From assembly GCA_015075165.1 (NCBI GenBank), contig JABTUY010000003.1, positions 558,001 through 622,000 of the forward strand: DNA of 64,000 bases, in the 5' to 3' direction. Position numbers and translations under genes: made by a program. Each line of letters opens with the position of its first letter. Positions within the stretch are counted from its first letter, which is position 1. The notes under the pieces are model-generated. The model saw only the letters and a list, made by a program, of their open reading frames with translations. It did no database searches and was not told the DNA's origin. Shown piece by piece: positions 10,387 to 19,103 of the stretch. This DNA is from Ideonella sp. Its GTDB lineage: Bacteria; Pseudomonadota; Gammaproteobacteria; Burkholderiales; Burkholderiaceae_C.

Positions 10387-10742
10387 GCAGCCTCCATAAT
10401 GCACTGCAGGGGGTGCCCCGCGCGGCGCGCCGCCGCCAGGACCAGTTCGACCTTGGTCGCCGCCACGTCCTTGGAGTACACCCCGCAGATGCCGCGGCCT
10501 TCGTGATGGATCTTCAACATGATCTGCGTGGCCGTTTCCAGGTCGCGCTTGAAGGTCTGCTGCAGCACCATGACGACGAACTCCATCGGCGTGTAGTCGT
10601 CGTTGAGCATCACCACCTGGAACATGCGCGGCGGCTTGGTCTTGGCCATCTTGCGCTCGGCCACGACCGCACCCTGCCCACCGTCGGTTCGCGTGACGGC
10701 CGGCGCCTTCGGAGGCGGGTTCGGCGGCTCAACAGGTGGCAT
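10383..10742 (-). CDS. clpS: ATP-dependent Clp protease adaptor ClpS
   Basis: Adaptor that binds N-terminal destabilising residues and hands the proteins to ClpA. The 119-aa product has a loose Pro-rich N-terminal extension (about 38 residues) and then the conserved core: [32 protein letters not shown]. The N-degron pocket residues N47, D48, D49 of the [10 protein letters not shown] motif and the HHEG histidines are present. ATG at 10742 is the longest frame; a later GTG or ATG 26-31 codons in would trim the extension. A TAGAAT -10-like element (10753-10748) ends six bases before this ATG, so the mRNA may be almost leaderless or start later in the frame. Confidence 0.95.
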   Translation of the reverse strand: MPPVEPPNPPPKAPAVTRTDGGQGAVVAERKMAKTKPPRMFQVVMLNDDYTPMEFVVMVLQQTFKRDLETATQIMLKIHHEGRGICGVYSKDVAATKVELVLAAARRAGHPLQCIMEAA

Positions 10743-10900
10743 GGCTCATTCTATCGAGTTGACCCCCACGACGTGCCCAGGCTGCCCATGTTGTGGCGCC
10801 TTTGCGCGTCGTCAAGGCGTGAAAAAGCCGCTGCGATCCGGACTGTTCGGGCACTGCCAGCGTGTGCGGCGGTACACCTGCGCCACAGGGTCGCACCGGC

Positions 10901-10930
10901 TTGACACCTTGTGTGGCGGCTGCCGAGAAT
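10901..10930 (+). promoter_or_regulatory. Sigma70-type promoter of the cold-shock gene
   Basis: Consensus -35 TTGACA (10901-10906) and -10 GAGAAT (10925-10930; 4 of 6) with an 18-bp spacer. It would give a leader of roughly 35 nt and lies 43 bp before the ATG. A strong AGGGAGG ribosome site is at 10961-10967. This is the clearest sigma70 promoter in the window. Confidence 0.65.
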
Positions 10931-10972
10931 TTGTAGCTCGCACCCGTCAGAACAAGCACGAGGGAGGGTGAC

Positions 10973-11194
10973 ATGCCGATCGGCACGGTCAAGTGGTTCA
11001 ACAACGCCAAGGGGTTCGGATTCATCGAGCCCGAGGGCGGCGGGCCCGATGTCTTCGCACATTTCTCGGCCATCCGCATGGAAGGCTATCGCACGCTCGA
11101 GCAGGGCCGACGTGTGCGCTACGAACTGGTCGAAGGCCCTAAGGGCTGCCTCGCACAAGGCATCGAGCCGGTCGAGGGCGCCGAAACCACGTAG
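10973..11194 (+). CDS. Cold-shock domain protein (Csp family)
   Basis: 73-aa single cold-shock domain that binds single-stranded RNA/DNA as an OB-fold. RNP1-like KGFGFIEP and RNP2-like VFAHFSAI are both present, after the family-typical start [14 protein letters not shown]. It is divergent from clpS, the same neighbourhood as cspD in E. coli, so a CspD-like role is possible, but the sequence alone does not separate Csp paralogues. Strong promoter and Shine-Dalgarno suggest high expression. Confidence 0.93.
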   Translation: MPIGTVKWFNNAKGFGFIEPEGGGPDVFAHFSAIRMEGYRTLEQGRRVRYELVEGPKGCLAQGIEPVEGAETT

Positions 11195-11236
11195 GCCAGC
11201 GGCGTCGGCCAGGCCGCGCGGCTTCGCGAGCGTGCC

Positions 11237-13174
11237 ATGCCTGCAGCAACCGACCCCGGCTCTCGAGCGCCAGCCCGCGCCCATGTGCTCGATCGCCTGA
11301 TCGGCGCTGAGCTGCCGCGCTTCACCTGCCGCGACGACGTGCTGGCATTCGAGGCCGGCGCACCCTTCGCCGAACGCGTCGCCGCAGCCAGCACCTACGA
11401 GGCACTGCAGCTCGGCGCGGCAATCGACCCCGCTGCGCCGGCGCTGCATTTCCTGCCCAGCGCCAGCGCCGACGAGCCGCCCCTGACCTGGAGCCACACG
11501 AATTTCGGCGAGCGCGTGACGCAGGCGGCCAACCTGTTCCATGCGCTCGCCGTCGGCGCCGGCGACGTGGTGAGCCTGCTGCTGCCGCTGGTCCCGCAGG
11601 CGTTCGTCGCATTGTTCGGCGCCCAGGCGGTCGGCATCGCTAACCCGGTCAACCCGTTGCTCGCGCCGGCGCAACTGGCCGACATCCTGCGTGCCGCCCG
11701 CACGCGTGTGCTGGTGACGCTGGGGCCGGCCGAGGGCAGCGAGATCTGGGACAAGGTGGGGGCGATCCGCCCCCAGTTGCCCGACCTGAAAACCGTGCTG
11801 GTGGTCGGCGGTGCGGCCCACCCGTCGCTCGCGGCCGACGATTTCGACGCCCGCGTCGATGCCTTCGCTGGCGACCACCTGGCTAGCGGTCGGCTGCCGC
11901 GCGCCGACGACAGCGCCGGCTACTTCCACACCGGCGGCACCACCGGCACGCCGAAGCTGGTGCGCCACACGCATGCCAACCAGGTGTCGCAGGCCTGGGC
12001 GCTGCGCCTGATGGGCCTGGCAGGCCCCGGCCGCGGGCTGCTGTTCGGCTTGCCGCTGTTCCACGTCGGCGGCGCGCTGACGCAGGGGCTGGCGACGCTC
12101 GCCAACGGCGGCCACATCATCGTGCTCGGTGCTGCCGGCTGGCGCCATCCGAACGCGGTGCGCAACGTCTGGGCGTTGGTGCAGCGCTACCGGCCGCCGC
12201 TGATCGGCGCCGTACCCACCGTGCTCGCGGCGGCGCTGCAGGTGCCGATCGGCGAGCACGACATCGGTAGCCTGCAACTCGCGTCGGGCGGCGGTTCGGC
12301 GATTCCGCTGGCCGTGATCCACGAATACGAGCAGCGGCTGCACCTGCCGGTGCTCGAGGTCTACGGCATGACCGAAACATCGAGCGTGCACGCGATGAAC
12401 TACCCCGACATGCCGCGCCACGCCGGCTCGGTGGGCCTGCCACTGCCGTATTCGCGCACCCGCGTCGTCAAGCTCGACGCCGAGGGCCGGCTGCTGGGCG
12501 ACTGCGCGCCGAACGAGATCGGCGTGGTCGCGATGGCGGGCCCGGGCGTGTTCGGTGGCTACCTGAGCGAAGCCCACAACCGCGGCGCGTTCGTCGAACC
12601 CGGCTGGGTCAACTCGGGCGACCTCGGCCGGCTCGACGAGCACGGCGAGCTGTGGATCACCGGCCGCGCGAAAGATCTGATCATCCGCGGCGCGCACAAC
12701 ATCGACCCGGCACCGCTCGAGGAACTGCTGTACCGCCACCCGGCGGTGGCGCTCGCCGCGCTGGTCGGGCAGCCCGATGCATACGCCGGCGAATTGCCGG
12801 TGGCCTACGTGCAGTTGAAGTCCGGCGTGGCCGCCTCGGCCGACGAGTTGCTCGACCACCTGCGCCAGCACACGCCCGAGCGCGCCGCGCTGCCTGTGGC
12901 GCTGCACTTCGCCGACCCGATGCCGCTGACCGCGGTGGGCAAGATCTTCAAGCCCGCGCTGCGGCAGGACGCCACGCTGCGTGTCGCACGCCGGTTGCTC
13001 GAAGGGCTGACCTCCGATGGCGAACCGCTGGCGGTCGAAGTGGTGGCCGACGCGACGCACGGACAACTGATCCGCGTGTCGCTGGGCGGTTGCGAGGGCA
13101 CCGCCCGCGACCGGCTCGCTGCGCAGGTCGGCGAGCGGCTGGGTCCGCTGACGGTGCGGCACGAGATCGCGTGA
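11237..13174 (+). CDS. AMP-forming acyl-CoA synthetase
   Basis: 645-aa member of the ANL (acyl/aryl-CoA ligase, NRPS adenylation, luciferase) superfamily. It should activate a carboxylic acid to its adenylate and then to the CoA thioester; the substrate cannot be read from the sequence. Core motifs: YFHTGGTTGTPKLVRHTH (phosphate loop, around residues 232-249), VYGMTETSS (A5), NSGDLGRLDEHGELWITGR (A7-A8 with the hinge) and the C-terminal GKIFKPALR containing the catalytic lysine. It is longer than average because of a 90-residue C-terminal tail after that lysine. It stands alone, 42 bp after the cold-shock gene and convergent with icd. Confidence 0.88.
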   Translation: MPAATDPGSRAPARAHVLDRLIGAELPRFTCRDDVLAFEAGAPFAERVAAASTYEALQLGAAIDPAAPALHFLPSASADEPPLTWSHTNFGERVTQAANLFHALAVGAGDVVSLLLPLVPQAFVALFGAQAVGIANPVNPLLAPAQLADILRAARTRVLVTLGPAEGSEIWDKVGAIRPQLPDLKTVLVVGGAAHPSLAADDFDARVDAFAGDHLASGRLPRADDSAGYFHTGGTTGTPKLVRHTHANQVSQAWALRLMGLAGPGRGLLFGLPLFHVGGALTQGLATLANGGHIIVLGAAGWRHPNAVRNVWALVQRYRPPLIGAVPTVLAAALQVPIGEHDIGSLQLASGGGSAIPLAVIHEYEQRLHLPVLEVYGMTETSSVHAMNYPDMPRHAGSVGLPLPYSRTRVVKLDAEGRLLGDCAPNEIGVVAMAGPGVFGGYLSEAHNRGAFVEPGWVNSGDLGRLDEHGELWITGRAKDLIIRGAHNIDPAPLEELLYRHPAVALAALVGQPDAYAGELPVAYVQLKSGVAASADELLDHLRQHTPERAALPVALHFADPMPLTAVGKIFKPALRQDATLRVARRLLEGLTSDGEPLAVEVVADATHGQLIRVSLGGCEGTARDRLAAQVGERLGPLTVRHEIA

Positions 13175-13289
13175 GCCTCGCACGTCCGCGCACCCCCCCT
13201 GCGGCCCAACGACCACCACACGCGAAAACGGCCGCGTGAGCGCAGCCGTCGTCGAGCCGCTCCGCACGACGGCGGAGCAAGCGCATCGA

Positions 13290-14543
13290 TCACATATGGT
13301 CGATCATCACCTGCCCGAACCCCGAGCAGCTGACCTGCGTGGCACCTTCCATCAGCCGCGCGAAGTCGTAGGTCACCTTCTTGCTCTGGATCGCCTTCTC
13401 CATCGACGTGATGATCAGGTCGGCGGCTTCCTTCCAGCCCATGTGGCGCAGCATCATCTCGGCCGAGAGGATCTCGGAGCCGGGGTTGACATAGTCCTTG
13501 CCGGCGTACTTGGGCGCCGTGCCGTGCGTGGCCTCGAAGCACGCCACGTCGTCGGACATGTTGGCGCCCGGCGCGATGCCGATGCCGCCCACCTGGGCGG
13601 CCAGCGCGTCGGAGATGTAGTCGCCGTTCAGGTTCAGCGTCGCGATCACCGAATACTCCGCCGGGCGCAGCAGGATCTGCTGCAGGAACGCATCGGCGAT
13701 GACGTCCTTGACGATGATGTCCTTGCCCGACTTCGGGTTCTTGAACTTGCACCACGGCCCGCCGTCGATCGGCTGCGCGCCGAACTCCTTCTGCGCCAGC
13801 GCGTAACCCCAGTCGCGAAATGCGCCTTCGGTGAACTTCATGATGTTGCCCTTGTGCACGAGCGTGACGCTGGGCTTGTCGTTGTCGATCGCGTACTGCA
13901 GCGCGCGGCGCATCAGGCGCTCGGTGCCCTCGCGCGACACCGGCTTGATGCCGATGCCCGAGGTGCCCGGGAAGCGGATCTTCTTGACGCCGAGCTCCTT
14001 CTGCAGGAAGTCGATCACCTTCTTGGCCTTGTCGCTCTCGGCCGCCCACTCCACGCCCGCGTAGATGTCTTCGGAGTTCTCGCGGAAGATCACCATGTTG
14101 ATCTTCTCGGGCTCCTTCACCGGCGACGGCACGCCCTTGAAGTACTGCACCGGCCGCAGGCACACGTAGAGGTCGAGCTCCTGGCGCAATGCCACGTTCA
14201 GCGAGCGGATGCCGCCGCCCACCGGCGTGGTCAGCGGGCCCTTGATCGAGACCACGTACTCGCGCAGGATCTTCAGCGTCTCTTCGGGCAGCCAGACGTC
14301 GGGGCCGTAGACCTTGGTCGATTTCTCGCCGGCGTAGATCTCCATCCACTTGATCTCGCGCTTGCCGCCGTAGGCCTTGGCCACCGCGGCGTCGACCACC
14401 TTGATCATCACCGGCGTGATGTCGAAGCCGGTGCCGTCGCCCTCGATGTACGGAATGATCGGGTGATCGGGCACGTTCAGCGAGTAGTCCTTGTTGACGG
14501 TGATCTTCTGCCCGCCGGCGGGCACCTTGACGTGTTGATACAT
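13290..14543 (-). CDS. icd: NADP-dependent isocitrate dehydrogenase
   Basis: Oxidative decarboxylation of isocitrate to 2-oxoglutarate in the TCA cycle; homodimer of 417 aa. The protein carries the E. coli-type signatures [15 protein letters not shown], the isocitrate-binding [11 protein letters not shown] with the phosphorylatable serine region, and [21 protein letters not shown]. The ATG at 14543 ([11 protein letters not shown]) matches the family start; an upstream ATG would add a low-complexity leader. Transcribed away from the small secreted protein gene. Confidence 0.97.
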   Translation of the reverse strand: MYQHVKVPAGGQKITVNKDYSLNVPDHPIIPYIEGDGTGFDITPVMIKVVDAAVAKAYGGKREIKWMEIYAGEKSTKVYGPDVWLPEETLKILREYVVSIKGPLTTPVGGGIRSLNVALRQELDLYVCLRPVQYFKGVPSPVKEPEKINMVIFRENSEDIYAGVEWAAESDKAKKVIDFLQKELGVKKIRFPGTSGIGIKPVSREGTERLMRRALQYAIDNDKPSVTLVHKGNIMKFTEGAFRDWGYALAQKEFGAQPIDGGPWCKFKNPKSGKDIIVKDVIADAFLQQILLRPAEYSVIATLNLNGDYISDALAAQVGGIGIAPGANMSDDVACFEATHGTAPKYAGKDYVNPGSEILSAEMMLRHMGWKEAADLIITSMEKAIQSKKVTYDFARLMEGATQVSCSGFGQVMIDHM

Positions 14544-14636
14544 GGCCTCGAGGCTTTCGCGCGCTGCGCTTGGGGTGGACGGGGTTGGTGCCGCAGGGGC
14601 ACGCATTCTCGGGCGTGGGCTCGAGAGGCGGGATCG

Positions 14637-14663
14637 ATTTTATGACAGCGCATCGCGTCAACC
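14637..14663 (-). promoter_or_regulatory. Possible icd promoter
   Basis: On the minus strand TAAAAT (14642 down to 14637) is a good -10. The nearest -35-like element, GGTTGACG, gives a spacer of only 13-15 bp, so the assignment is tentative. The expected leader is about 90 nt. Confidence 0.35.
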
Positions 14664-14741
14664 GACGGCGTGCCGCGGCGTTGAACGGCGGGCCGTTCGG
14701 ATCCGAGCGGCCGCAACTGCAAACCCTGTGAAGGACATTGG

Positions 14742-14990
14742 ATGAAGAAGCTCCTCGCCGTATCGACCATCGCCGTGCTGGCTGCTGCCGGCGCGATGGC
14801 CCAGACCCAGCCCGCCGCGCCCGCGGCCCCGGCCACGCCGCCCGCGCAGACGGCTCCGGCGGCCGCCCCCGCTGCCACCCCGGCGCCGGCCGCCAAGGCC
14901 GAGAAGAAGGCGAAGGCAGCGCAGAAGAAGAAGGCCAAGGCCGCGGCGAAGAGCCGCAAGGAAAAGGCCGCCCCGAACGCCGGCAAGTAA
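14742..14990 (+). CDS. Small secreted Ala/Pro/Lys-rich protein
   Basis: 82 aa. Residues 1-20 are a clear signal peptide (MKKLLAVSTIAVLAAAGAMA, cut before QTQP). The mature part is low complexity: first an Ala/Pro stretch (residues 21-52) and then a strongly basic Ala/Lys stretch (53-82) resembling histone-H1-like tails. No domain is recognised. A highly basic exported tail could bind polyanions (LPS, nucleic acid, cell wall), but that is only inference. The ATG at 14742 follows AAGGACATTGG, a fair ribosome site. No obvious partner. Confidence 0.75.
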   Translation: MKKLLAVSTIAVLAAAGAMAQTQPAAPAAPATPPAQTAPAAAPAATPAPAAKAEKKAKAAQKKKAKAAAKSRKEKAAPNAGK

Positions 14991-15104
14991 GCCGCTCGCG
15001 CCCATGCCTGGCCGCGCGTGGCGCGGCCAGCGCGGCGCGGGTTGCGGCATCGGATCCGGGCATGCGCAGCAGCGGGCCCCAGCGCATGCCAGCGGGCAAG
15101 GCCC

Positions 15105-15809
15105 TCAGCCGAAGCACCACGCGACGATTCGCTGCCACAGCCCGTGGCCAAGAGCCCACAGCGAGGCACCCACCAACAGGCCGCCGGCGATGCGCGTCAT
15201 CCAGCGCCGGCTGCGTTCGCCGGCATCGCGCGCCAACACGCCAAGCAGCCACGGCGCGGCCAGCAGGCCAAGCGACGAGGCCAGCGCAAACGCCGCCATC
15301 ACCGCCGCGCCACCGCCGGCACCGTTGGCCAGCGCGGCCACCATCAGCGCAGAGTGCAGCAGTCCGCACGGCCACGCAGCCCACAACAGGCCGGCAACTC
15401 CCGAGCGTGCACCACCGCCGAGACGGCGCCCCCAGGTCAGCACCACCGGTGCACCGGCCGCGCCCGTGGCGGCGCCGGCGCGAAACGGCGCCAGTTGCTG
15501 CACCCACAGCGGTTGCGCAGCGCGCACCAGCAACCACAGTCCGAGCAGCAGTGCGGCCACATGCACCGCCACCCACAGCAGCCTGATCGGTGGCGTCCAC
15601 TGCCCCAGGCGACCGAGCAGCTGCACGCTGCCCGCGGCAACGGCGCCAACCGTGGCGTAGCTGAGCAGCCGGCCCAGCTGAAAGCCGACCATCGGCCAGC
15701 CGCGCGTGCCGCCACCCGCGGCCACGCAAGCGGCGCCGCACATCGCCGCACAGTGCGGCGTGCCGGCCACGCCCATCAGCGCAGCGGTGAGCAGCAGCGC
15801 GAGATCCAT
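15105..15809 (-). CDS. TauE/SafE (DsbD-like) family membrane protein of the cbb3 locus
   Basis: 234-aa polytopic membrane protein with about six transmembrane segments. It starts with LLTAALMGVAGTPHCAAMCG, the G-x-PHC-x2-MC motif of the 'sulfite exporter TauE/SafE' proteins often placed downstream of cbb3 oxidase genes. A second conserved WPCGLLHSAL motif lies near residue 150. Family members near cco genes are suspected of metal or thiol handling in oxidase assembly; transport of sulfite is not shown for this group. It is the last gene of the minus-strand cco run, 19 bp after the 94-aa gene. Confidence 0.82.
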   Translation of the reverse strand: MDLALLLTAALMGVAGTPHCAAMCGAACVAAGGGTRGWPMVGFQLGRLLSYATVGAVAAGSVQLLGRLGQWTPPIRLLWVAVHVAALLLGLWLLVRAAQPLWVQQLAPFRAGAATGAAGAPVVLTWGRRLGGGARSGVAGLLWAAWPCGLLHSALMVAALANGAGGGAAVMAAFALASSLGLLAAPWLLGVLARDAGERSRRWMTRIAGGLLVGASLWALGHGLWQRIVAWCFG

Positions 15810-15828
15810 CGCCTGCGCCTGACGAAGA

Positions 15829-16113
15829 TCAAGGCCGCCCGCGCCGTGGCGGCGTGGCCAGCCACAGGCTCACCGCCGACGCGACGCCAATCGCCAGCCA
15901 GAAGATGAAGAACGCCAGCGTGTAGACCGCCGGCCGCGGCCACGCCGACGCGTCGACGCCCCAGCCTTGCAACTGGGCGGGGTCGACCAGCGCGAACACC
16001 AGCATCTCGAGCACACCGGCCATCAGAAACGCCGGCCACAGCACGGTGAGCCAGCGTGCCCGTGCCGGTGGCGCGTCGGCGGGTTCGGTCGCGGTGTTGA
16101 TCACGGCCTGCAT
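15829..16113 (-). CDS. Small two-helix membrane protein in the cbb3 locus
   Basis: 94 aa with two hydrophobic segments (about residues 22-44 and 60-85) and no recognised family signature. It sits three bases after the ccoH stop and 19 bp before the TauE/SafE gene, so it is certainly in the cco transcript. Likely an accessory membrane protein of oxidase assembly; function unknown. Confidence 0.7.
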   Translation of the reverse strand: MQAVINTATEPADAPPARARWLTVLWPAFLMAGVLEMLVFALVDPAQLQGWGVDASAWPRPAVYTLAFFIFWLAIGVASAVSLWLATPPRRGRP

Positions 16114-16116
16114 GCG

Positions 16117-16389
16117 TCAGGGCTTCGAGGGCACCGCAGCAGCGCCGCGGTTACGTGCCTGCAGCGCCGGCATGTCGGTGGCTGCATCGGCCGGTGTCTG
16201 CGCCTGCGCGACCGACGGCGTCGAGATCACCTCATCGGCGCCCCGGTACGCCAGCACGGCAGTGGCCACGCCGGCCACCACCACCAACACCGGGCCACCC
16301 AGCACCAGCCAGACGATGCCCACGCGCCACCACGGCGTGGGTGCGTTGGACGTGGCTCCGGCTGGTGAGCGGTCGTTCGCAGCGTTCAT
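16117..16389 (-). CDS. ccoH: CcoH/FixH family cbb3 oxidase assembly protein
   Basis: 90 aa, with one transmembrane helix at about residues 23-47 (VGIVWLVLGGPVLVVVAGVA) preceded by WW at 20-21, and a short soluble tail. FixH/CcoH proteins are single-span factors that associate with the CcoNOQP complex during assembly. Identification rests on size, topology and position directly after ccoG. The product is shorter than classical FixH, with a truncated periplasmic domain. Confidence 0.72.
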   Translation of the reverse strand: MNAANDRSPAGATSNAPTPWWRVGIVWLVLGGPVLVVVAGVATAVLAYRGADEVISTPSVAQAQTPADAATDMPALQARNRGAAAVPSKP

Positions 16390-16400
16390 CGGCTGGCTCC

Positions 16401-17927
16401 TCAACGTGGGACCACGAAGGTCGACTTCTCGTGCAACGTGACGCCCGGCCGGCTCGAGCCCGCGTCGGCAGCCTCGATGACGAAGGCGATCGGGTGCACG
16501 CCGGCCCCGGCGGCGCGTGCCGCCTCGGGCGCCAGCCGCACGGCCGTGGTGACCCAACGCGCTTCGGCCGGCGCGAGCGTCACCTCGACCGGTGCCGCCA
16601 GCGCCACGCCGGCAGCCCCGCCGACACCCAGCCGCACGCGCTGAGTGGCTTCGGTGGCGTTCATCAACTGCAAGCGGTAGAGGTTCTCGACCTGCCCGTC
16701 GCCCACCAGGCGCGCCAGCGAAGCACGGTCGCGCACCACGTCCACCCTTACCGGCTGGCGCAGCGCCATGCCGACGAACAGCGCCGCGGTGACGGCGAAC
16801 AGCACGGCGCCATACACCAGCACGCGCGGGCGCAACGCGCGCTCGAGCATCTGCTGGCGCGAATGGCCCTGCGCCATGCCGTTCTGCGTGGCAAAGCGAA
16901 TCAGCCCGCGCGGATACTGCATCTTGTCCATCACGTCGTCGCAGACGTCGACGCACGCGGCGCAGCTGATGCACTCGTACTGCAGGCCCTGGCGAATGTC
17001 GATGCCGGTGGGGCACACCTGCACGCACAGCGTGCAGTCGATGCAGTCGCCCAGGCCGAGCCGCTTCGGATCGGCCTTGCGGCTGCGCGAGCCGCGCGGG
17101 TCGCCGCGCGCGGTGTCGTAGGCGATGACCATCGTGTCGCGGTCGAACATCGCACTCTGGAAGCGCGCGTACGGGCACATGTGCTTGCACACCTGCTCGC
17201 GCATGTAGCCGGCGTTGCCGTAGGTGGCGAGCGCGTAGAAGTTGACCCAGAACCACTCCCACGGCCCGAAGCCGAGCGTGAACGCCTGCGCCCACAGCGT
17301 GCGGATGGGTGTGAAGTAGCCGACGAAGGTGAACCCGGTGTACAGCGACAGCGCGATCCACGCCACCTGCTTGGCCGTCTTGCGCCAGACCTTGTCGACG
17401 CTCCACGGCGCGTCGTCGAGCCGCATGCGCGCGATGCGGTCGCCCTCGATGCGCCGCTCGATCCACATGAAGATCTCGGTGTACACCGTCTGCGGGCAGG
17501 CGAAGCCGCACCACAGCCGGCCGGCCACCGCGGTGAAGAGAAACAGCGACAGCGCCGAGACGACCAGCAGCCCGGTGAGGTAGATGAAGTCCTGCGGGTA
17601 CAGCACCGCGCCGAACAGGTAGAAGCGCCGCGCGGCGAGGTCGAACAGCAGCGCCTGGCGGCCGTTCCACTGCAGCCACGGCAGGCCGTAGAACACGAGC
17701 TGCGTGCCCCACACGAACACCCAGCGCCAGTTGGCGAACAGGCCTTCGACCGAGCGCGGGTAAATCTTCTTCGACTTCGCGTACAGCGAGACGACCGCGG
17801 TCGCCGCGTCGTCACTGTCGACATCGCCCGGCGCAGCCGGGCCGCCGCGCGGGCCAATGGCCGCCGCGGGCGGCGACGCCTGTGGCGGCGGATGGCGCGC
17901 CGCCGGCTCGGTGGCGGTGTCGGTCAT
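16401..17927 (-). CDS. ccoG: CcoG/RdxA family Cu oxidase assembly ferredoxin
   Basis: 508-aa membrane protein with about five transmembrane helices and two 4Fe-4S clusters. The cluster motifs are CIDCTLCVQVCPTGIDI and CISCAACVDVCDDVM; an upstream conserved GRLWCGFACPQTVYTE and a CKHMCPYARFQ follow NapH/CcoG order. A C-terminal Ig-like domain (residues 390-508) faces the periplasm. CcoG is implicated in reducing copper for the CuB site of cbb3 oxidase. ATG at 17927 overlaps the ccoP stop (ATGA). Confidence 0.94.
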   Translation of the reverse strand: MTDTATEPAARHPPPQASPPAAAIGPRGGPAAPGDVDSDDAATAVVSLYAKSKKIYPRSVEGLFANWRWVFVWGTQLVFYGLPWLQWNGRQALLFDLAARRFYLFGAVLYPQDFIYLTGLLVVSALSLFLFTAVAGRLWCGFACPQTVYTEIFMWIERRIEGDRIARMRLDDAPWSVDKVWRKTAKQVAWIALSLYTGFTFVGYFTPIRTLWAQAFTLGFGPWEWFWVNFYALATYGNAGYMREQVCKHMCPYARFQSAMFDRDTMVIAYDTARGDPRGSRSRKADPKRLGLGDCIDCTLCVQVCPTGIDIRQGLQYECISCAACVDVCDDVMDKMQYPRGLIRFATQNGMAQGHSRQQMLERALRPRVLVYGAVLFAVTAALFVGMALRQPVRVDVVRDRASLARLVGDGQVENLYRLQLMNATEATQRVRLGVGGAAGVALAAPVEVTLAPAEARWVTTAVRLAPEAARAAGAGVHPIAFVIEAADAGSSRPGVTLHEKSTFVVPR

Positions 17928-18844
17928 GGCGTCTTCTTGGTGACCCCCGGCGCGTTGGACTTGCTCCACACATAGGCCGCGAGCACGTGGATCTGCTCGC
18001 GCGACAGGCGATGCTCGTGCGCCGGCATGACGTTGGTCTTGCCGTTGTTCACCATCGCGACGATCGCCTCTTCACCCCAGCCGTGCAGCCACACCTTGTC
18101 GGTGAGATTCGGCGCGCCGAGTTGCGGGTTGCCCTTGCCGGCGGGCCCGTGGCAGGCCGCGCAGACCACGAACTTGGCCTTGCCGAGTTCGGCCGCCAGG
18201 TTGTTGTGCGGGCTGCCCGACAGGCTCAACACATAGCTGGCCACGTTCTTGATGTCCTGCGCACTGCCCACCGCCGCTGCCATCGGCGGCATCGTGCCTG
18301 AGCGGCCCTTGGTGATGGTCTCTTCGATGGTCTCCGGCGAGCCGCCCCACAACCAGTCGCCGTCGGTGAGATCGGGGAAGCCCTTGCTGCCGCGCGCGTC
18401 GGAACCGTGGCAGCCGGCGCAGTGGTTCAAGAAGATGCGCTCGCCGATGCCCATCGCCTGCGCGTCCTTCGCCAGCTCGGCTGCCGGCATCGCGGCGAAC
18501 TTGGCATATACCGGCGCCATTGCCTTGCGTGCGGACACCTCCTCGTGGTCGAGCTGCCCGGTGCTGCTCCAGTTCAGGCTGCCCTGGCGCGACCCGAGAC
18601 CCGGGTACAGCACGAGGTAGATCGCCGAGAACACGATGGTGATGACGAACAGCCCCATCCACCAGCGCGGCAGCGGGTTGTTGTACTCGCGCAGGTCTTC
18701 GTCCCACACGTGGCCGGTGGTGGGGTCGTTCGGCACGATCTTGCGCCGGCTGGCGACGATCAGCAGCGCCAGGCACGCCAGCAGCGACAGCACGGTCGCG
18801 GCGGCGACGAAGATCGACCAGCCTTCGCTGACGAAGTCGCTCAT
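17924..18844 (-). CDS. ccoP: cbb3-type cytochrome c oxidase subunit III (diheme CcoP)
   Basis: 306-aa diheme membrane cytochrome that passes electrons to CcoO/CcoN. Two transmembrane segments (about 10-31 and 62-81) precede two periplasmic c-heme domains with CAGCH (142-146) and CAACH (228-232); methionine ligands follow in TMPPM and NVMPAHEH. ATG at 18844 overlaps the ccoQ stop. A longer in-frame upstream start would add an Arg-rich segment and is rejected. Confidence 0.97.
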   Translation of the reverse strand: MSDFVSEGWSIFVAAATVLSLLACLALLIVASRRKIVPNDPTTGHVWDEDLREYNNPLPRWWMGLFVITIVFSAIYLVLYPGLGSRQGSLNWSSTGQLDHEEVSARKAMAPVYAKFAAMPAAELAKDAQAMGIGERIFLNHCAGCHGSDARGSKGFPDLTDGDWLWGGSPETIEETITKGRSGTMPPMAAAVGSAQDIKNVASYVLSLSGSPHNNLAAELGKAKFVVCAACHGPAGKGNPQLGAPNLTDKVWLHGWGEEAIVAMVNNGKTNVMPAHEHRLSREQIHVLAAYVWSKSNAPGVTKKTP

Positions 18845-19092
18845 GGCCGCGCCTCCGGTTGGCCCGCGCGTTGTGCGGTGTCTTGTGCGGCGCCCGTTGC
18901 GACGCCGATTGCGACGCCTTGTGCAGCACCTTGTACAGCACCTTGTGCAGCGTCGCGCGTGTCGACGAACGGCAGCTGCGCCGCCTCGGCGAACGCGGCG
19001 CGCCGGCGCGACGACCACGCCCACGCCACGATGCCCAGAAAGACCAGCAGCGACAGCACCGTGATGGCGCTGCGGATATCGTTGATGTTCAT
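18841..19092 (-). CDS. ccoQ: CcoQ-type cbb3 oxidase subunit with a repetitive tail
   Basis: 83 aa: one transmembrane helix near residues 8-27 (AITVLSLLVFLGIVAWAWS), then the typical short basic and aromatic segment. CcoQ normally has about 50-65 residues and helps stabilise the complex. Here the C-terminal 35 residues are built from a degenerate GA(A/V)QG-type repeat (AAQGAVQGAAQGVAIGVATG). The repeat is also visible as DNA (18894-18953). Position between ccoO and ccoP with ATGA coupling confirms the identity. Confidence 0.9.
   Translation of the reverse strand: MNINDIRSAITVLSLLVFLGIVAWAWSSRRRAAFAEAAQLPFVDTRDAAQGAVQGAAQGVAIGVATGAAQDTAQRAGQPEARP
18890..18955. repeat. Degenerate tandem repeat in the 3' half of ccoQ
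   Basis: Short units of 12-15 bp related to GCACCTTGTGCAGC recur four to five times on the plus strand, with GCGACGCCGATTGCGACGCC at the left end. Unit boundaries keep the ccoQ frame open. The units have drifted, so slippage may be old. Confidence 0.6.
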
Positions 19093-19103
19093 CGCGCTCC
19101 TCC

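Noticed and set aside
18890-18955. Possible CRISPR-like array
   Set aside because: Units are short, contiguous, degenerate and in-frame coding in ccoQ; there are no spacers.
18845-19024. N-terminal extension of ccoP
   Set aside because: Arg/Cys-rich sequence is the out-of-frame reading of the ccoQ repeat; the CcoP family starts at ATG 18844.
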